Assembly: GCA_016788185.1 (NCBI GenBank)
Contig: JAEUTF010000105.1
Location: forward strand, 1-38,840
Direction: 5' to 3'
Length of the DNA: 38,840 bases
DNA from: Bacteroidia bacterium
GTDB taxonomy: Bacteria; Bacteroidota; Bacteroidia; AKYH767-A; OLB10
Within the stretch, counting starts at the first letter, position 1; every line of letters starts with the position of its first letter. Positions 34,646-38,840 of the stretch are shown in pieces. The translations under genes and the position numbers were made by a program. The notes beneath the pieces are model-generated. The model searched no databases. It was not told the DNA's origin and saw only the letters and a list, made by a program, of their open reading frames with translations.

Positions 34646-36061
34646 CTACAGGAGGGTGCTCGGACACACATAGTCCGTCACTTCAAATTTTCCGGATTCC
34701 TTAATGGTCTTGAATCCGCCTTTCACGTCCACCAGGTTGTCGTATCCTCTCGCCTTCAGGATGGAGGCAAAGATCATGGAACGATAACCACCTGCACAAT
34801 GCACATACACCGGCTCATTTTTATCGATCAGCAACATGGATTCATTCACAAAGTCGAGGGGAGCATTCACCGCGTCTTTGATGTGCTCGGACAGGTACTC
34901 GCTTTTCTTGCGAACGTCGGCAATCTTTGCTCCCGGGTGCTTTGCCTTGATTTCCGCCAGTTCGTCGGCCGAAATGGAAGTGATATGATCCGTCTCCATG
35001 CCGGCAGATTTCCAGGCCTCAAAACCACCCTTGAGGTATCCGATGGCGTGGTCGTATCCCACCCTGGCCAGACGGGTAACCACCTCTTCCTCACGACCGG
35101 GATCCGTAATCAGCAAAAGCGTTTGCCTGACATCCGGGATGAGCGCACCCACCCAGGGAGCAAAACTTCCATCGATTCCAATATTGATTGAATTCGGAAC
35201 AAATCCGGCTGCAAAGGTTTGCGCGTCCCTGGTATCAAGCAGGAGGGCATCGGATTCATTCGCGGCCGCTTCAAAGGCTTCCGGCGACAAGGCCTGTGTG
35301 CCTCGTTTGACCACTTCCGAAATATTGTCATAGCCCTGTTTGTTCATCATGACGTTCTGCGGAAAATACGCGGGGGGCGGCATCAGTCCTGTAGTCACTT
35401 CCTTGATGAATTCCGCCTTGGTCATGTTGGCTCGCAGGGCATAATTCACTTCTTTCTGGTGGCCGAGGGTATCACTGGTTTCCTTACTCATGTTCTTTCC
35501 GCATGCGGATCCTGCGCCGTGCGCCGGGTACACCGTAATGTCATCGGGCAGGGTCATTACTTTGTTACGGAGTGAATCATAGAGGAAACCGGCCAGGTCG
35601 TCCTGGGTTATATTGCCCTTTTGTGCCAGGTCCGGACGGCCTACATCCCCGATAAACAAAGTGTCGCCGGTAAAGAGGGCTACTTCCTTTCCGTTTTCAT
35701 CCTTCAAAAGGTAACAACTGGATTCCATGGTGTGACCCGGCGTATGCAGTACCTTGAAAGTCACCTTTCCAACTTTAAACTCCTCTCCATCCTGTGCCAC
35801 ATGGGCGGTAAATGCAGTTTGCGCGTTGGGTCCGTAAACGATACTCGCACCGCTGGCATTCGCCAGATCGATATGACCGGAAACGAAATCAGCGTGGAAG
35901 TGCGTTTCAAAAACATACTTGATTTTTACGCCGTCTTTCTCCGCACGGTCGATATAGGGCTGCACTTCGCGCAGGGGATCAATCACCACGGCTTCATTTT
36001 CAGAGACAATGTAGTAGGCTCCCTGGGCAAGGCAGCCTGTGTAAATCTGTTCGATTTTCAT
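34646..36061 (-). CDS. CstB-like persulfide dioxygenase-rhodanese (copy 2)
   Basis: A 471-residue paralogue of the neighbouring CstB-like protein, the same length, and by eye about two thirds or more identical without gaps. All iron-site motifs are kept (THFHAD, HTPGHT, TGDTLF), as is the cysteine in GAGSACGKN. The middle rhodanese again lacks a cysteine (ITDPGRE), and the last rhodanese keeps HCAGGYRS. It follows the TSUP permease by 42 bases and has its own terminator. Keeping two intact copies suggests different expression or substrates rather than decay. Confidence 0.92.
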   Translation of the reverse strand: MKIEQIYTGCLAQGAYYIVSENEAVVIDPLREVQPYIDRAEKDGVKIKYVFETHFHADFVSGHIDLANASGASIVYGPNAQTAFTAHVAQDGEEFKVGKVTFKVLHTPGHTMESSCYLLKDENGKEVALFTGDTLFIGDVGRPDLAQKGNITQDDLAGFLYDSLRNKVMTLPDDITVYPAHGAGSACGKNMSKETSDTLGHQKEVNYALRANMTKAEFIKEVTTGLMPPPAYFPQNVMMNKQGYDNISEVVKRGTQALSPEAFEAAANESDALLLDTRDAQTFAAGFVPNSINIGIDGSFAPWVGALIPDVRQTLLLITDPGREEEVVTRLARVGYDHAIGYLKGGFEAWKSAGMETDHITSISADELAEIKAKHPGAKIADVRKKSEYLSEHIKDAVNAPLDFVNESMLLIDKNEPVYVHCAGGYRSMIFASILKARGYDNLVDVKGGFKTIKESGKFEVTDYVCPSTLL

Positions 36062-36103
36062 GTTTTATAATTTGCTTTAGTTTATGACGACTGGTAATGG
36101 TTT

Positions 36104-36907
36104 TTATTTAAACCAGATTTCTTTCACGATGATATAGACGCCGGTGAGCAGGACAAACCAGCCGAAGCCTTTCTTGAGTTTTTCTCCGTCAAAACGCCGG
36201 GTCATCCTGTTGCCGATAAAGATGCCGATCACAGCAATCAGGGTTACGGATAACAACAAGACCCAGTCGAGTTCATAGTGACCAATGTCGCCCATAAAAC
36301 CAATCAGGGATTTGGCTGCGATGATGAGGAGCGAGGTCCCTACGGCCTCCTTCATGGGCAGGTTGCTTAACAATACGAGCGCCGGAATAATCAGAAAGCC
36401 TCCTCCCGCTCCCACGAGTCCTGTTAAGGTTCCGACAATGATGCCCTCCAGAAGAATCAAAGGATAATTGTAGGTCCTGGCTTCTTTGGGAACATCTGAA
36501 ACGGCCTTGCCATTTTTCCGGATCATGGAATAGGCCGCAGCCACCATGAGCACCGCAAACAGCAGCAACATGAAGATGGATTTGGTTACTTCCAGGTTAC
36601 CCACTGTAAACACCGTCGCCGGTATTGCAGGAACCAGCAGCAGACGGGTCAGATAGACGGCGGCAATAGACGGTATGCCGAATACCAGCGCGGTCCGTAC
36701 ATCAATCAGTCCTTGTCTGAATTTCGGGAAAGCGCCTACCAGGCTCGTGGTACCGACAATGAATAAGGAATAGGACGTTGCCAGTACCGCATCCACATGA
36801 AACAGGTACACCAAAACCGGCACCGTGAGTATACTCCCGCCTCCGCCAATGAGGCCCAATGAAATTCCAACAAGTGCAGAAGCAAAGTATCCGATGATTT
36901 CAAGCAT
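36104..36907 (-). CDS. TSUP family (TauE/SafE-like) permease in the sulfur locus
   Basis: A 267-residue integral membrane protein with about eight spans in two repeats. Signature loops are GISLGLIGGGGSILTVPVL at the start and GTLTGLVGAGGGFLIIPAL in the middle. The TSUP family includes exporters of sulfite and other sulfur compounds. Flanked by a Crp/Fnr regulator and a persulfide dioxygenase, it probably removes sulfite or thiosulfate formed by persulfide oxidation, although import of a sulfur compound is possible. It has its own candidate promoter upstream. Confidence 0.88.
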   Translation of the reverse strand: MLEIIGYFASALVGISLGLIGGGGSILTVPVLVYLFHVDAVLATSYSLFIVGTTSLVGAFPKFRQGLIDVRTALVFGIPSIAAVYLTRLLLVPAIPATVFTVGNLEVTKSIFMLLLFAVLMVAAAYSMIRKNGKAVSDVPKEARTYNYPLILLEGIIVGTLTGLVGAGGGFLIIPALVLLSNLPMKEAVGTSLLIIAAKSLIGFMGDIGHYELDWVLLLSVTLIAVIGIFIGNRMTRRFDGEKLKKGFGWFVLLTGVYIIVKEIWFK

Positions 36908-36926
36908 TTCCTATAATTTTCGAATG

Positions 36927-36970
36927 CAAAGATGAGGATGCTTTAAACCGAAAACGGTAACTTTCATCAC
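36927..36970 (-). promoter_or_regulatory. Candidate Crp/Fnr-controlled promoter of the TSUP gene
   Basis: On the minus strand GTGATGAAAGTTAC (36957-36970) is followed by exactly 22 bases and CATCTTTG (36927-36934), one mismatch from TAnnTTTG. The site shares 8 of 14 positions with the one ahead of CstB-like copy 1 and has the same spacing. It overlaps the stop codon of the regulator gene. Confidence 0.45.
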
Positions 36971-37635
36971 ACAGGCAGATTTTTTAAATCGATGTAATTT
37001 CTGAACAACTTTAACTTTCCATTTTGCTCCATGGCCTTCAGCAACCTTGATACCACCACCCTGGATGTTCCCAGATCGTTGGCTATTTCCTCGTGTGTCA
37101 GCCGCAACTCATCCGTTTTTAATGCCCCCCGTTGCTTCTTCAGGTAAAATTCCAGGCGTTCATCCAACCCTTTAAACACCGTATGATCGATCAAGTTCAG
37201 TAATTCCTCGAAGCGGTTCCGGTAGGTCTCCAGGACGAAATAATACCAGGTACGGTACTTCGACATCAGATTATCCATGAGGGCAATCGGAATCAGGATC
37301 ACCTCGGTGTCTTCCGTCGTTCTGGCCAGCAGTTCACTCTGCTCCTGCCGGGCGGCACAGATCATGGATAAGGCACAGGCATTACCGGGTTCGAGGTAGT
37401 ACATAAAAAACTCACTGCCATCGTCTCCTTCCTTGTACACCTTCACCCTACCCTTGGTAATCAACATGGTAGATTTGAAATACTGCCCGGGTTTCATCAG
37501 CACCTCCCCTGCTTTAAAGTCCCTGATGAATGCATTTTCCACCAATTCCCTTCGTAATTCCGGCTCCAGCGAGGGGTAATGCTCCTGTAATTTGTCCGAA
37601 ATCAACATTTTCTCTGTAGTAGCCATCTGATTCAT
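36967..37635 (-). CDS. Crp/Fnr family transcriptional regulator of the sulfur locus
   Basis: A 222-residue regulator with an N-terminal cyclic-nucleotide-binding-type beta barrel (FKAGEVLMKPGQYFKST, about 40-56), a long dimer helix and a C-terminal winged helix (LTHEEIANDLGTSRVVVSR, about 179-197). It has only two cysteines, C87 and C93, inside the effector domain, and no N-terminal Fe-S cluster cysteines of FNR. In the recognition helix the glutamate shared by CRP and FNR is V193, while the R192 and R197 positions are kept, so its DNA target should differ from both. Its position directly upstream of the sulfur genes suggests it controls them, perhaps sensing persulfide. Confidence 0.9.
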   Translation of the reverse strand: MNQMATTEKMLISDKLQEHYPSLEPELRRELVENAFIRDFKAGEVLMKPGQYFKSTMLITKGRVKVYKEGDDGSEFFMYYLEPGNACALSMICAARQEQSELLARTTEDTEVILIPIALMDNLMSKYRTWYYFVLETYRNRFEELLNLIDHTVFKGLDERLEFYLKKQRGALKTDELRLTHEEIANDLGTSRVVVSRLLKAMEQNGKLKLFRNYIDLKNLPV

Positions 37636-37794
37636 CTCGCCAATGTAGCGTTTTCATGCTAAATTCCGGAAAATCCAATAAACAAGCCCTCTTCTTCGTT
37701 CAGTTTTGCACATAGCACTGTTAAATAGCCCTTTCATAGGGATGTATTAGCCAATTGAAAGCTTGGTATTTTTAACCGCTAAACCCATTGCAGT

Positions 37795-38840
37795 ATGGCC
37801 GGAAAAGGAAACAGGTTGAAAGAGCCGATCGTGAAACAGGAAGCTGAAGAGGCTGAAACTGGTGTTGAAGAAAAACCGGTAAAGAAGATCCGGCAGAAAA
37901 AAGAAAAAGTTCAGCCGGCCGGTCCTGCCCCTTTCATCCGCATGATGCAGGATGACAAGACCCACCGCATCGCAGGTTTATTCCTCCTGCTGATTTCGGT
38001 GTACCTGCTGATCGCTTTCACTTCCTATTTTTTCACCTGGAAAAACGACCAGAGCCTGGTCAACGGATCATGGCTCGACCTCATCATCTACTCGGATAAA
38101 AAAGTGGATAACTGGCTGGGGAAACTGGGCGCCATCGTTTCCCACCAATTTATTTTTTCATGGTTTGGCCTGGCCGCCTACTCCTTTGTGCTGCTTTCCT
38201 TCCTGGGTGGATTCAAGATTCTTTTTAAGGCGGCATTGATGCCTTTAAAAAAGACTTTTTACTACAGTATCTTCACCCTGCTTTTCATTCCTCCTTCCCT
38301 ATCATTTCTGTTCAGCGGCAAACCGGATTTACTGTTCCTTGGGGGCGGACTCGGTTACCAGTTAAACCTGTGGCTGAGTCTTTCTATCGGTAAAGTTGGT
38401 ACGGGATTTCTGCTGGCCTTTACCGGCCTCTCTTTCCTGGTGGCCGCGTTCAATCTCGAGTTTAAACTTCCCGGAAAAAAACAGGTTCCGGGATCTGCAG
38501 AGGATCCGGATGAGGAAATTTTCTCTAGGGATGCGGATGATATTTCCACAGGAAACAGGTTGAAAGAAGATCTGATTTCGGAAACGGAATTGTCCATCGA
38601 CTTGCCCGATCAGTATGCTCACCGCGATGAAATAGAAACAGCGCCGCTTGCTTTGACTGACGAACCTGCCTTCAAAGCGCCGGTACCCGAATTGCATCTG
38701 CTCGACCCTGTGCTTCCCCCGGCTGAAATGGAACTGGAGGTGTCTGCGGACGAGGACCAGCTGCAACTGGAAATAGAGTCCATCCGGGATGCAGAAGTGG
38801 CTGCCGATGGTGATTTGCAGGTGGTGAATGCCGAAGATAC
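37795..38840 (+). CDS. ftsK: DNA translocase FtsK, N-terminal part (truncated by the window end)
   Basis: An open frame of 348 codons running off the right edge. A charged, lysine-rich N-terminus is followed by about four membrane spans (roughly residues 60-220), with the loop WLDLIIYSDKKVDNWLG between spans 1 and 2, then an acidic linker, as in Bacteroidetes FtsK. The motor domain with Walker motifs lies outside the window, so the name rests on the membrane part and linker. The start ATG at 37795 is the first of the frame. It is divergent from the regulator gene, with a 159-base gap in which no clean promoter match was found. Confidence 0.82.
   Translation, partial: MAGKGNRLKEPIVKQEAEEAETGVEEKPVKKIRQKKEKVQPAGPAPFIRMMQDDKTHRIAGLFLLLISVYLLIAFTSYFFTWKNDQSLVNGSWLDLIIYSDKKVDNWLGKLGAIVSHQFIFSWFGLAAYSFVLLSFLGGFKILFKAALMPLKKTFYYSIFTLLFIPPSLSFLFSGKPDLLFLGGGLGYQLNLWLSLSIGKVGTGFLLAFTGLSFLVAAFNLEFKLPGKKQVPGSAEDPDEEIFSRDADDISTGNRLKEDLISETELSIDLPDQYAHRDEIETAPLALTDEPAFKAPVPELHLLDPVLPPAEMELEVSADEDQLQLEIESIRDAEVAADGDLQVVNAED

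Noticed and set aside
37701-37708. CAGTTTTG as a possible -7 box for ftsK
   Set aside because: One mismatch and no -33 box at the right spacing; evidence too weak.

Overview
The window looks like a chromosomal stretch of a Bacteroidota (Bacteroidetes) genome. Evidence: two gene products end in type IX secretion (T9SS) C-terminal sorting domains, several promoters fit the Bacteroidetes TTTG-N19-TAnnTTTG pattern, the moaC and moaB functions are fused, and there are DUF2911, Omp28-like and FtsK proteins of the Bacteroidetes type. No RNA genes, CRISPR arrays, insertion sequences or phage genes were seen. Both ends cut genes: an RlmL-type 23S rRNA methyltransferase on the left and ftsK on the right.

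Positions 797-14880 (minus strand) hold one tightly packed gene string whose junctions are 4-base overlaps or gaps under about 15 bases. In transcription order it runs moaA, moeA, a TSUP permease, mobA-like, moaD, a MoeB/ThiF-rhodanese protein, moaE, fhs (formate-THF ligase), fdhD, a NuoE/F-type diaphorase subunit, the 907-residue molybdenum formate dehydrogenase, moaCB, and a sterol-desaturase-like membrane oxidase. It is a nearly self-contained unit: it makes the molybdenum cofactor, matures and builds an NAD-linked formate dehydrogenase, and offers formate a second route into one-carbon metabolism. An LpxL/HtrB-like acyltransferase lies just upstream.

Positions 15988-24122 carry cell-surface and envelope functions. 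There is an Omp28-like T9SS protein broken by one apparent -1 frameshift, and a T9SS protein with an S74 intramolecular chaperone domain. A secreted PIG-L deacetylase follows, with a 36-residue single-span membrane protein that overlaps the start of a sodium:solute symporter by 4 bases. Positions 24257-31086 are mixed housekeeping: a lipoprotein, a DUF2911/TPR protein, an MFS permease, an RsmF-like methyltransferase, an AlkA-like glycosylase, a class A beta-lactamase-like hydrolase and a SlyD-like isomerase.

Positions 31187-37635 (minus strand) form a sulfide/persulfide detoxification locus: a Crp/Fnr regulator, a TSUP permease, a CstB-like persulfide dioxygenase-rhodanese, then (after a terminator and a new promoter) a second CstB-like paralogue, a single-domain rhodanese and a type II sulfide:quinone oxidoreductase. 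Two promoters in this locus carry related GTnAC-type inverted sites exactly 22 bases upstream of the -7 element. This points to a local sulfur regulon run by the adjacent Crp/Fnr protein, and it is the most interesting hypothesis in the window.
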